Shown here: positions 6,952 through 16,085 of the stretch, in pieces
Layout of the letters: every line of letters begins with the position of its first letter
Position numbering within the stretch: the stretch's first letter is position 1
NCBI GenBank assembly: GCA_964635875.1
Contig: CAZWRK010000015.1
Coordinates: 1-45,867 of the forward strand
Length of the DNA stretch: 45,867 nt
Reading direction: 5' to 3'
DNA from: CAZWRK01 sp964635875
Lineage (GTDB): Bacteria; Pseudomonadota; Gammaproteobacteria; Burkholderiales; Aquaspirillaceae
Program-made: the position numbers and the translations under genes
Notes under the pieces: model-generated
What the model saw: only the letters and a program-made list of their open reading frames with translations
Told to the model about the DNA's origin: nothing
The model's database searches: none

Positions 6952-7670
6952 TGTTTACATATATGGTATATGACTGCGAGATTATAAAAGCAATTCCAGA
7001 CCCAAAAGTAGTTCAAAGCGGTAAGATAGAATATTGTAAAGGCTGGGATGACCTCGAAGGCATGGGTATTAGTTGTATAGGCGCTAGAATAGTCAATATA
7101 AATAATACTGAGTATGAGTTCTACGATACAGCATTTGTAGATGATTCACTTGTAGATGAACTAGATGGGCAATTAGATAACTTTGAAGCTTTTGACTTAT
7201 GTCTAGAAAATGTACATTGTATTGTAGGCTTTAACAATAATCATTTTGATGATAAACTACTTAATGCTAATGGCTATAAAATTCCATTTGGAGTTATTAA
7301 CTATGATATACTAGCTGAGATATGGGAAGGCGCTGGACTAAGTAGAACCTTCGAATATCCAAGTCATACTGGATTTAGCCTAGATGCTATTTGTAGTGCT
7401 AATGGTATAGGTAAAAAGACTGGAACTGGTGAACTTGCACCTATACTATGGCAGAATAATAAAAAGAATGAAGTAATTAGCTATTGTAAAAATGATGTAA
7501 AGCTTACAGATGCTTTATTTAGGTTAATACAGCAAAAAGGTGAAATAATAGACCCTAGACAGTTTAATGATAAGTTTAAATACTACAATCCAAACTTTGA
7601 ATTTAAACCTATTAAAGTAAAAACTATATCAGATATACTTGGATTAAAAGACATAGGAGAAACTAAATGA
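6951..7670 (+). CDS. DEDDy 3'-5' exonuclease (RNase H-like fold)
   Basis: 239 residues. Motifs of the DnaQ-like exonuclease family appear in order: D8-C-E10 (Exo I), GFNNNHFDDKLL (about residues 92-103, Exo II) and YCKNDVKLTDAL (about 178-189, Exo III with Tyr, so DEDDy). Unlike the polymerase it has no polymerase domain, so it is a stand-alone nuclease, possibly for recombination, repair or degrading host DNA. It is preceded by the HTH gene (TAATG overlap) and followed by the MazG-like gene (ATGA overlap). Confidence 0.75.
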   Translation: MFTYMVYDCEIIKAIPDPKVVQSGKIEYCKGWDDLEGMGISCIGARIVNINNTEYEFYDTAFVDDSLVDELDGQLDNFEAFDLCLENVHCIVGFNNNHFDDKLLNANGYKIPFGVINYDILAEIWEGAGLSRTFEYPSHTGFSLDAICSANGIGKKTGTGELAPILWQNNKKNEVISYCKNDVKLTDALFRLIQQKGEIIDPRQFNDKFKYYNPNFEFKPIKVKTISDILGLKDIGETK

Positions 7671-8188
7671 ATCATACAAATGATGAATTACAAATGCTAA
7701 CTACAAACTGGGCTAAGAGAACTGGTATAGCTGATAATGGAAAAGCTACGACTCAGCTATTAAAAACTATGTCAGAACTAGGTGAGCTAGCTGATAACCT
7801 AATCAAAGGTAAAGACATCAAAGATGATATAGGTGATGTTATAGTAACTCTTAATAACGTAGCTATACTATGCGGAACTACTATTAATGAGTGCTGGAAT
7901 CACGCTTATAATGATATTAAAGATAGAGTAGGCTACCTAACTCCAGAAGGTAATTTTATTAAATCTTCTGACCCAGCGTATAGTCTATGGGTTAATAATG
8001 AAAACATATTAGTAGATAGATATAGAATAGATACAAATCTATTTGGGCATGACTTATGGATTGAATTTAAAGACGGCTATATACACGAAGCGACAGTTAA
8101 CAATAATATGCTTCCTAGACTTATGCCAATTATTCAAAAACTAGAGAATCATACGCTTACAAAAGCTGAGTGCTTAGAGGAGTTATAA
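7667..8188 (+). CDS. MazG-like nucleotide pyrophosphohydrolase
   Basis: 173 residues. The first 100 match the all-alpha MazG fold: LKTMSELGELADNLIKGKDIKDDIGDVIVTLNN gives the ExxE...ExxD metal-binding pattern with E37, E40, D54 and D57. The remaining 70 residues (from about SDPAYSLW) are an extra C-terminal segment I do not recognise. It would cleave nucleoside triphosphates to monophosphates, or (p)ppGpp as proposed for phage MazG. With the DUF5664 protein it makes two nucleotide-hydrolysing enzymes near the ThyA-family gene. It overlaps the ligase start (TAATG). Confidence 0.8.
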   Translation: MNHTNDELQMLTTNWAKRTGIADNGKATTQLLKTMSELGELADNLIKGKDIKDDIGDVIVTLNNVAILCGTTINECWNHAYNDIKDRVGYLTPEGNFIKSSDPAYSLWVNNENILVDRYRIDTNLFGHDLWIEFKDGYIHEATVNNNMLPRLMPIIQKLENHTLTKAECLEEL

Positions 8189-9063
8189 TGTTATATTTTG
8201 AGCCACAAAAAGGTAAAGCATTTGATGACTTACCAGATATAATACTTAGAAAGTTTAATACTACTAATTACTATGTCTCTACTAAGTTTGATGGTAATCA
8301 AATTTTTATTAGTAAATTAAATGGTAAAGTTACTTTTGCTACTAGTGATTGGAAACAATTTGAATTACCAGCTATAGGTAATTCACTTGTTAACATAGAG
8401 CACGACTTTGTATTAGTAGGTGAGTTTATGAATGCCTGCCAAGGTAAGCTAGGTGATAGAAAACATTCAGCAGTTTTAACTACTTACAGAACTGCTTTTA
8501 ACAAAGGATTTGCTGGGCCTAATGACTATTTAGTTAGTAGAAGTACTATTAAGATTTTTGACTACTTACCAGTTATTAATGGGCAAGTTAAATCTAAAAT
8601 ACCATATCTAGATAGGCTAGGTATGATGCCTACTTTTACTCATCCTAGTTTACAACCTATTATTGGCTCAGTTATGACGGGGTTAGAAGCCCTTAGCTAT
8701 ACTAAAGAATTGGTAAACGTTGGTTGGGAAGGTTGTATGCTAGTAGAGCCGCATTCACATTATCACATAGGTAAAAGAGTAAACCATTCGATCAAGCTTA
8801 AGTTTAGAAAAACAGCTGACCTACTTTGTATAAATACAGAGCTAGGCACTGGTAAATACGATGGTATGATTGGAGCACTAGTCTTGCAAGATAGTAAAGG
8901 TAGATTAGCTAGAGTTGGTAGTGGACTAAATGATTACCAACGATCACTTCCACCTAGGGATTTTATAGGTAATATCATTGAGGTAGAATATGAGCAGCTA
9001 ATGGATACTTATGTACAACCTACATTTGTACAAGTTAGATACGACAAGAAAGTGAGTGACTAA
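8188..9063 (+). CDS. ATP-dependent DNA ligase
   Basis: 291 residues. It seals nicks during phage replication and recombination using ATP. Seen: adenylation motif I KFDG with Lys33, motif III VGEFM (about 77-81), motif IV WEGCMLV (about 178-184), motif V SIKLKFRK (about 200-207), and an OB-fold C-terminal part ending EVEYEQ. The start is the ATG at 8188, placed by AGAGGAG at 8176-8182; the upstream in-frame codon at 8170 adds only residues over the ribosome site. T7 ligase is larger (359 residues); this size is near the minimal ligase core. It overlaps MazG by one base and the nuclease gene by one base. Confidence 0.88.
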   Translation: MLYFEPQKGKAFDDLPDIILRKFNTTNYYVSTKFDGNQIFISKLNGKVTFATSDWKQFELPAIGNSLVNIEHDFVLVGEFMNACQGKLGDRKHSAVLTTYRTAFNKGFAGPNDYLVSRSTIKIFDYLPVINGQVKSKIPYLDRLGMMPTFTHPSLQPIIGSVMTGLEALSYTKELVNVGWEGCMLVEPHSHYHIGKRVNHSIKLKFRKTADLLCINTELGTGKYDGMIGALVLQDSKGRLARVGSGLNDYQRSLPPRDFIGNIIEVEYEQLMDTYVQPTFVQVRYDKKVSD

Positions 9064-9362
9064 TGAAAGAGTCAGAATACCAAGCTAAAATACTTAAGTA
9101 TCTTAAATCAAGAGGTGCTTATCGTATTAAAGTACAATCAGCGTCTAGAGCAGGTGTACCTGATATAATTGCTTGCTATAAAAGTAAGTTTGTAGCTATA
9201 GAATGTAAAACTCCAGAGACTATAAATAATGTATCTGAACTACAGACTATTAATATAGAAGAAATTATAGAGGCACAAGGTGTAGCAATAGTTACCTATT
9301 TAGTAAAAGATGTAGAAAATGTATTAAAGGCTATAGATGAATCCATATCCACACCAGCTTAA
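9063..9362 (+). CDS. VRR-NUC domain nuclease
   Basis: 99 residues, about one VRR-NUC domain. Seen: E3/Q7 in the N-terminal helix, then GVPDIIACYKSKFVAIECK giving PD-(D/E)xK residues D34, E47 and K49. These stand-alone phage nucleases often occur beside an SNF2-type helicase and may cut branched DNA. The next gene, an SNF2-like helicase, overlaps it by 26 bases, so the pair probably works together. The start overlaps the ligase stop (TAATG). Confidence 0.85.
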   Translation: MKESEYQAKILKYLKSRGAYRIKVQSASRAGVPDIIACYKSKFVAIECKTPETINNVSELQTINIEEIIEAQGVAIVTYLVKDVENVLKAIDESISTPA

Positions 9363-10524
9363 AATAGCTAAGGAAGCTATACAAATACTTAAGAATAACC
9401 TTATAGTATATTTAGCTATGGAAGAACGAACTGGTAAGACTTTAACTTCTTTACTTATTTGTGAAGAGGTTAAAGTATCTAATGTGCTTATTATAACTAA
9501 GAAGAAAGCTATAGTAGGATGGGAAGATACTTTAAGCAAGTTTAAGCACACTAAGAAATATACTGTTATAAACTATGAGTCTTTGCATAAATTAGAAAAG
9601 CCTAATTTCGACTTAGTTATTATAGATGAAGCACATGCTAACCTAAGTGCATTCCCAACTATAGGTAAAGTATGGAAGTCAGTTTATAAGTTAACACAAA
9701 AGAAACCTATTATATTCTTATCAGCTACTCCCAGTGCTCAGTCTTTTTCTCAGCTTTACAATCAACTAAGACTATCTAGTTGGAGTCCTTGGGCTAAGTA
9801 TAAAGACTTTTATAGATGGTTTGAAACCTACGGAATACCTCAACATCAGTTTGTAGCTGGTAGAGTAATAAATATGTATAATAAAACAAAAGAAGGCGTG
9901 TATGATGAAGTTAAGCATTTATTTATTACTTATACTAGGCGTGAACTTGGCTTTGAGCATGAACCTAATGATATTATTCACTATGTTAATTTGGATAATA
10001 ACACAAAGCTTCTTTATAGAAGACTCGAAAAGCATAAAGTAATTGATATTAATGGAGACACTATACTAGCAGACACTCCTATGAGTTTACTAACTAGATT
10101 ACACCAATTAGAAGGCGGTACTATTAAGTATAAAGAAGAAAACTATATACTGGAAAATACAGAGAAAATTGAGTACATTAAGTCTACTTTTGGTGATACT
10201 AAAGATATTGTTGTGTTTTACCATTATATTAATGAGCTTGAAAAGCTAAAACAGCATTTCAAGAATGCAACTATATTACAAGCTACTAGCTTTGCTGAAG
10301 GCGTAGACTTATCTATGTATAAAACACTAGTTATTTATAGTATGGATTTTAGCACTGCTAGATATACTCAAAGACGAGCTAGACAGTGTAATATGAAACG
10401 AGGTGAACCTATTGATGTGCATTTCATTTTAGTTAAAGATGGAATAAGCGAGCAGGTTTATAAAACTGTAGCTATCAACAAAACTAATTTTGTCAATAGC
10501 TATTATGAGGTAGGCCTTATTTAG
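9337..10524 (+). CDS. SNF2-like SF2 DNA helicase/translocase
   Basis: 395 residues. It starts NPYPHQLKIA, a Q-motif, then MEERTGKTLTS (Walker A), LVIIDEAHA (DEAH, about residues 94-102), FLSATPS (motif III), and a C-terminal lobe with SFAEGVDLS and YTQRRARQ (motif VI). This matches the compact phage SNF2-like helicases found with VRR-NUC genes. It would remodel or unwind branched DNA in recombination or replication-fork restart. The start ATG at 9337 has AAAGG ten bases upstream inside the VRR-NUC frame. It is the last plus-strand gene before the convergent junction. Confidence 0.85.
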   Translation: MNPYPHQLKIAKEAIQILKNNLIVYLAMEERTGKTLTSLLICEEVKVSNVLIITKKKAIVGWEDTLSKFKHTKKYTVINYESLHKLEKPNFDLVIIDEAHANLSAFPTIGKVWKSVYKLTQKKPIIFLSATPSAQSFSQLYNQLRLSSWSPWAKYKDFYRWFETYGIPQHQFVAGRVINMYNKTKEGVYDEVKHLFITYTRRELGFEHEPNDIIHYVNLDNNTKLLYRRLEKHKVIDINGDTILADTPMSLLTRLHQLEGGTIKYKEENYILENTEKIEYIKSTFGDTKDIVVFYHYINELEKLKQHFKNATILQATSFAEGVDLSMYKTLVIYSMDFSTARYTQRRARQCNMKRGEPIDVHFILVKDGISEQVYKTVAINKTNFVNSYYEVGLI

Positions 10525-10550
10525 AAGGTTTACCGCCTTTTCCTTTTTTC
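10525..10550 (+). terminator. Weak terminator candidate at the convergent junction
   Basis: AAGG (10525-10528) can pair with CCTT (10536-10539), followed by a T-rich run to 10550. The stem is only four pairs, so this is tentative. It lies where the plus-strand and minus-strand arms meet, directly after the SNF2 gene and just before the last minus-strand gene. Confidence 0.3.
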
Positions 10551-13500
10551 TTACTTGAACAAGCCACTGACTCCTCCTTTCACCTTAGTATAGTTCCTCT
10601 TAGGCACAAGATATTTATAGTCTTTCTCACTTATATATTTAGCATTATAAGCTTGAGTATAAAACTCATCTTTATTGCCAGCTTTATAAGACTCAATTAA
10701 TTTCTTATTACTTAATATAGTATCTAGTGATTGTGATTTACCTCTAATAACTTTATTAAGCATAATGTCTATCATTTTATCTGTAGCTTTATTATTTCTA
10801 TCTAGCAAATTAATGTATGTAAAAGTGTGTCTATCTTTTATATTCTCATTATCACTAGTATTAGCTACATTCTTAATGTAGTTCATTGGAGACTTATTCT
10901 TGTTATTTTGTAACCAAGTAACTAATCTATTATCAAATACAGCCAAGTTTAGTAACTTATTCTTAGTATCTTCATCAAATGTTCCATACTTAGTTAATAA
11001 GCCATATCTATGCATAACCATAGCTTGACCAGCTTTTCTACTTTGCTCGTCTGTAATAGGTTTACCCTCTTTAATACCTGCATAAGCTTTTATTTGCCTA
11101 GCTATCTCTGGGTCCTCGTTCTTAAGGTCAGCACCTAAATATAAAGCTGTATTGCCTTTATCTTTCTTGCTATGAAATAAGTCTTTGCCTTCAAACAACT
11201 CTAAATTAGATATAGCCTTGTTAGGGACTTTAATCTTGGTATTAACAATTTTATCTTCTTTTGTAAATCCAGCTTCAGCTTCATGTGCAGCACCTCCAGC
11301 ACTTATTGTTCCAGCTATTTTATATAGTTGATGCTTAATACCTTCAGGAGGTATTTTAGAATTTTTCATATCTATTTTAAGCACATGCAAGTCATTAGTA
11401 AAAGAGGCGCTACCATAGTGTTTACTATATGGAGCTCTGCTATATTTTAATTCTACGCCTTGCGCTTTAAACTGTTTAATTAACCTAGGTATAACAGAAT
11501 TGCTTAAGCTTTCATAGAACTGCGTAACACCAGATTTACCTACTAATTCATTTTCTCTTTGAATAGGTATAACTACAGTGTCTACCCCACCTTCAACTGC
11601 TCTTTGGATAGAATCTATAATTGCTAAAGTACTAAACTTATCTTGCTTCATAGGAAAATCAGCTATTCTAGACCCAGTCTTTTTAAACGCTATAGCTCTA
11701 TTAACTTCACTTGCAGCACTCCATAATACACGATTAGCCTCTTCTACATCCTTATCTAATTTTAGTAGCTTTAATAAGTCTTCCCTTTTAGTTATATTAT
11801 GCTGTGCAGCTATAGCTACTTCGCTTAATATATCTACCTCATTAGATATTTTTTTATAATTACTATCAGTTTCTAATACATATTCAACCGCGTTCTGTAA
11901 GTCCTGTTGCGCCCTAGAATCCAACCTGGTTATACTATCTACTCCTGGATATTTTGATTTAAAAATTTTATCAACTATAGCTTGTCTATATTCATTTTGA
12001 GCTTCAGTAGCTTTATCTAATTTTTCATCTGTATTAGTAGTATAATAGTTAAACTTAGCATCTAGTAGGTCAGTTTGTTTTTGCTTAGCCTCTTCGTATA
12101 GCTTTTTAGCTGTTTGTGTATCTAATACATTAGACTCCTTAATCGAGCTCTTAGCGTATTTAATTTTGTCTTCTAACTGGCCAATTTCTTTTTTTAATTC
12201 TTTTCGCTCATTCATAACTGCATAATGGGTATCTGGACCAATTGGCTTGTTATCAAGGCTAGAATACTTAAGAGTTAATTCCTCTAATTTTTTTTCTGAG
12301 TCAGCTAATTTAGCCTTAAAAGTATCTAAGTCAGTACTTTGAAATAACCCTTTACCAGCTCTTTCAGCTTGCATCCAATCTGATTGCAATTCATTCAGAA
12401 CTAATACATCTTCTTGTCCAGTACCTAAATCTATTTTATCAAAGTGAGTTCTATTCCAACCTAGCTGTTCTATTTTCTTTGTTTTTATAAGACCAGCATT
12501 AAGCCCATCTTCAAATTCATGGTGTGTAGGCATTCTACCACTAGTAGGGGTATTAGCAGTAAACTCATTTACTTGATAATCAGCATTTAAAAATGTACCA
12601 GATTTACCTAATGTTATATCACTATAACTCTCATTAGAATAAATACTAGATGGTTTAACTCCGCCTTCATAAGTTTTTCTATTTATCATATCTTCCCAGT
12701 CAGATAATGGTAAAGCCCTACTATCACCTTTAAACTCTGTAGCTAATCTACCAAGCTGACTTATTTCACCTTCACTAACTCCTCTAGCTTTTAAGAATCT
12801 AGTTAGTTCATCATAGTTCATTCTAAGATTTGGTTTTTTCTTAATCATTTCTTGAAGAGCATCTATACTTTTAGTTGTATAGTCTATTGGAAATTGTTGA
12901 GGAGGAATACCTCCACCAGCTTGTTGCATAGCTAGTTCTTCACCCTCAACGTAAGTCTTTCCCAGCTTTTTCACTCCTGCTACACCAACTACTCCAGCGC
13001 CAAATCCAATCATAAACTTATTAACATCTACTTCTATATCACCGTCATCGTCTATGGTAACACCATTTAGTCCACCACCTATTAAACCAGCAGTTACTTC
13101 AGCTGACATCTGAGTTTTAATACCATTTTTATCTCCATAGACTGCTCTATGTGCTTCAGCTGGTTTTAATCCTTCATCTCTAAGCTTATGGTAATTAAGT
13201 AGGTTAACTAATCTTTGTTTTAGTCTAGCTTTTACAGCCTCGTCTTTAGCATTAGCTACGTCATTTCTGGCTTTAATTAGGTCTGGCTCAGTTTTTAATT
13301 TCATTCTCATATCAAAGAAACTTTTAACTGGAGTCTCTACTTTAGCTGGTAATCTCATATTATCTGGTAGTCTTTCACCTTGTAATAATTGTTCCATAGG
13401 AAGTATATGCCCATCTTTAGTAATGACTAATCTTTGATTAGGATAGATTTCAGCTTCTATAATATCATTAGCTTCACCTGAGTATACCATTATAGGATTC

Positions 13501-16085
13501 TCTTGTGACTTAATATTTTTATAAGCATCACTACCAAAGTCTATTACTTCTGCTTCTAATGGTGCACTACTAGTTGCTTCAATAGATGGCGTTACATTAC
13601 CCATTCCTTGTTGATAGTTTTTAGCACCTGCATAAGTAGCTCTCATTTGTTGCATTTGAGATGCAAATGATAATGGGTTTCTAATATCTCTTTGGTCAAT
13701 AGGTAGTTGCTTAACTATTTCGTCATAAGCTTTAACATCTAAAGGATTTTCAAAGGATGTTTTTAAGGCACTAAATAATGCTCTAACTCTACCACCTTCT
13801 GTTGGTATTCTAGATTTAAACATATCCCATAGAGTTTGTATAATACCAGCTTTAACTTTACCTTCTGCAGTAGTAGCAATTGTATTGCCAGATGAAGGTC
13901 TTGCTAATCCACCAGCATATTGAAATAATGCTTTATCATTCTTAAATAGCTTACTCATTTGTCTAATTACATCTTTATGAGCTATCATTTCTGGGTCACT
14001 AAATTTAACATTCTTTAGTTGAGAATCAAGCTTAATAAAGTCAATAGCTTGCATATCTGTGCCAATACCTAGTGTATTTTTATCTACAAAATGTTTCATC
14101 ATAGCATTATCTATTTTACTTCTAGTTTCCTTAGGTAATTTAGATACTACATCAAAAAATGTATTATCATAAGTATCTGCATAGTTAGCAAATGTTCTAA
14201 TCAAGTCATCTTGTGATTGACCAGGTCTTGTTAATGCTTTATATAAAGAGTTAATCTCTAAAGACTTCATTTTAGAATACTCTTCATTTGCTGTTTTCCA
14301 ACCTGACTTCCAAATAGTATTCTCAGGCACTAATTGATCGCCTACTCTAAGTATCTCATTGTCTACAGCTTTAGCTAAGTTACCTAAGTTTTTAGATACA
14401 TCATAGCTCATTTTACTTTTATTCTCGTGAATAAAATCACCTAGCTCTTGTTTAAACCTGATTAGAGCTTCACCGTCTCTAGGAATAGTATTGTTTTCAA
14501 TATCAGATAAGAATCTAACTAGTTTATTTTCTATTGCTGGGTCTTTAAACTGAGCTGGTATTTGCTCTTTAACACCTTTAATAACATTATTTAGGTCAAA
14601 TCTATAATCTTTAGTAAATTCTGCAAAAGAATTTTTAACATCACCATAGAAAGCTTTAACGTTTTTAATATAGTCTGGTAAGTCTTTTTGTATTACTTCT
14701 ACAGCTACACCTGGGTCTGCACTAGCTACTTTATCTATAACTATATTAGCTCTATTAGTTAAATCAATAGTTGCATTTCTAATAGCTCTATCACTAGCTC
14801 TAATATCAGCTACAGGGCCACCCATCTTAGAACTAGTAGAGCCTAATGTTCTAAGTAGCATTAAGTCTTCTTGTAATTGCTTATTAGAATTAAGCCAAGG
14901 CGCATCTAAATCTACATTATAAAACTTAGAGTATTCTTCAACTAGTTTTAAGCCTTCTTCTCTTGTTAAACCCGTATGAATTAATGCTTCTTTAACAGCA
15001 CCACCTACATTACCTTTAAAGATATAGTTCTTAATAATATTAGCGCCTTCTATTGCTCCTTTGCCTAACATAGATATAGGTTTAGCAAGAGCTGCTGATA
15101 CTATTTCTAGTGATGCATTTTCAGCTAACTTAGCTTTCATTTGTTCACCATTAATGTCATTATTAAGCTTAATATTAGCTTTAAGCATATCTAATAAAGT
15201 ACCAGTAGTTGTACCAGATACAGCTCCAGTTAATGCTGCAGCACCTATTAGAAATGGATTTTTAGTAAATTGAGATGCAGTCTTAGCACCTAAAATACCT
15301 CCGCCTACTCCTAAACCTATAGTCCAACCTTCTGTAGCCATAGAGTCTAACATACTAGGGTCATCTAGCTTAATATCATTACCTTGTGCATCTTTTACAT
15401 AGATAGACCAGCCTTGGCTCTCATCTCCTTCTGCATCATTAGTTCTAGCTTCAGCTTGTATTCCTTGAGTTTGTAGCTCATCTATAATGCCTTGAGTTAG
15501 AGCTTTTTGATAGTCCATTATATCAAGTCTATCTTGGTCTGAGCCAAATGTCTTTTGAAGTAAATGCGTTAAACTAGGTACTTTTAATTGAGATGCATTA
15601 TTAACGGCTCTACCTACTTCCTTATAGGCTCTTTGGTCTTCTGTAAGTTGCTCATCAGGAGTATTATCAAACACAGAATTAAATGCCTTTTTAGGAAGAC
15701 CAAAAGTCATAACATCAAAACCTTCAGCAATGCTAGTAGCAGCCCCTGTTACTACATCACCTGTTAATTGCAAGGTTTGTTCCATCATAGTTTTAGGCTT
15801 TAATACCTTAGGAGTTTTAGGAGCAGTAACTGTAATTGTTCCAGGCTCTAGTTCACTTAAAGAACTAAGGTCAAGTTCAGGCTCTTGAGTAGTTGTGTTA
15901 GTTTCTAAAGAGCTTAAGTCAAGCGTAGGTTCAGCTGGCTGGCTATTAGTCTTATTTACTCCTGCAGCCATAAATGCTTGTTCTTTAAAATCTTGACTAA
16001 AGTTATCTTGGTCTTTAGCTAGCATATTTTTAGCTTCAGGGCTAGCATAGTTATTTACTCCAGCATTTGTGTAATCAAAAGGCAT
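10551..16085 (-). CDS. Giant internal virion / DNA-ejection protein with polyvalent domain
   Basis: 1844 residues. Probably packaged in the head and injected with DNA. The N-terminal 100 residues are disordered and Pro/Thr rich. Two Gly-rich hydrophobic stretches (about residues 255-300 and 1000-1040) look like membrane-inserting segments. A long helical region lies between. Around residue 1233 is LNELQSDWM followed by FPMKQDKF, VVIPIQRENELVG, and YSRAPYSKHYGSASF, which resembles the E-x-QSDW-type domain common in very large phage ejection or polyvalent proteins. A charged coiled-coil stretch sits around residues 1250-1330. I see no catalytic motif, neither lysozyme nor RNA polymerase. It overlaps the portal gene by one base and is the last gene of the late operon. 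Confidence 0.7.
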   Translation of the reverse strand: MPFDYTNAGVNNYASPEAKNMLAKDQDNFSQDFKEQAFMAAGVNKTNSQPAEPTLDLSSLETNTTTQEPELDLSSLSELEPGTITVTAPKTPKVLKPKTMMEQTLQLTGDVVTGAATSIAEGFDVMTFGLPKKAFNSVFDNTPDEQLTEDQRAYKEVGRAVNNASQLKVPSLTHLLQKTFGSDQDRLDIMDYQKALTQGIIDELQTQGIQAEARTNDAEGDESQGWSIYVKDAQGNDIKLDDPSMLDSMATEGWTIGLGVGGGILGAKTASQFTKNPFLIGAAALTGAVSGTTTGTLLDMLKANIKLNNDINGEQMKAKLAENASLEIVSAALAKPISMLGKGAIEGANIIKNYIFKGNVGGAVKEALIHTGLTREEGLKLVEEYSKFYNVDLDAPWLNSNKQLQEDLMLLRTLGSTSSKMGGPVADIRASDRAIRNATIDLTNRANIVIDKVASADPGVAVEVIQKDLPDYIKNVKAFYGDVKNSFAEFTKDYRFDLNNVIKGVKEQIPAQFKDPAIENKLVRFLSDIENNTIPRDGEALIRFKQELGDFIHENKSKMSYDVSKNLGNLAKAVDNEILRVGDQLVPENTIWKSGWKTANEEYSKMKSLEINSLYKALTRPGQSQDDLIRTFANYADTYDNTFFDVVSKLPKETRSKIDNAMMKHFVDKNTLGIGTDMQAIDFIKLDSQLKNVKFSDPEMIAHKDVIRQMSKLFKNDKALFQYAGGLARPSSGNTIATTAEGKVKAGIIQTLWDMFKSRIPTEGGRVRALFSALKTSFENPLDVKAYDEIVKQLPIDQRDIRNPLSFASQMQQMRATYAGAKNYQQGMGNVTPSIEATSSAPLEAEVIDFGSDAYKNIKSQENPIMVYSGEANDIIEAEIYPNQRLVITKDGHILPMEQLLQGERLPDNMRLPAKVETPVKSFFDMRMKLKTEPDLIKARNDVANAKDEAVKARLKQRLVNLLNYHKLRDEGLKPAEAHRAVYGDKNGIKTQMSAEVTAGLIGGGLNGVTIDDDGDIEVDVNKFMIGFGAGVVGVAGVKKLGKTYVEGEELAMQQAGGGIPPQQFPIDYTTKSIDALQEMIKKKPNLRMNYDELTRFLKARGVSEGEISQLGRLATEFKGDSRALPLSDWEDMINRKTYEGGVKPSSIYSNESYSDITLGKSGTFLNADYQVNEFTANTPTSGRMPTHHEFEDGLNAGLIKTKKIEQLGWNRTHFDKIDLGTGQEDVLVLNELQSDWMQAERAGKGLFQSTDLDTFKAKLADSEKKLEELTLKYSSLDNKPIGPDTHYAVMNERKELKKEIGQLEDKIKYAKSSIKESNVLDTQTAKKLYEEAKQKQTDLLDAKFNYYTTNTDEKLDKATEAQNEYRQAIVDKIFKSKYPGVDSITRLDSRAQQDLQNAVEYVLETDSNYKKISNEVDILSEVAIAAQHNITKREDLLKLLKLDKDVEEANRVLWSAASEVNRAIAFKKTGSRIADFPMKQDKFSTLAIIDSIQRAVEGGVDTVVIPIQRENELVGKSGVTQFYESLSNSVIPRLIKQFKAQGVELKYSRAPYSKHYGSASFTNDLHVLKIDMKNSKIPPEGIKHQLYKIAGTISAGGAAHEAEAGFTKEDKIVNTKIKVPNKAISNLELFEGKDLFHSKKDKGNTALYLGADLKNEDPEIARQIKAYAGIKEGKPITDEQSRKAGQAMVMHRYGLLTKYGTFDEDTKNKLLNLAVFDNRLVTWLQNNKNKSPMNYIKNVANTSDNENIKDRHTFTYINLLDRNNKATDKMIDIMLNKVIRGKSQSLDTILSNKKLIESYKAGNKDEFYTQAYNAKYISEKDYKYLVPKRNYTKVKGGVSGLFK

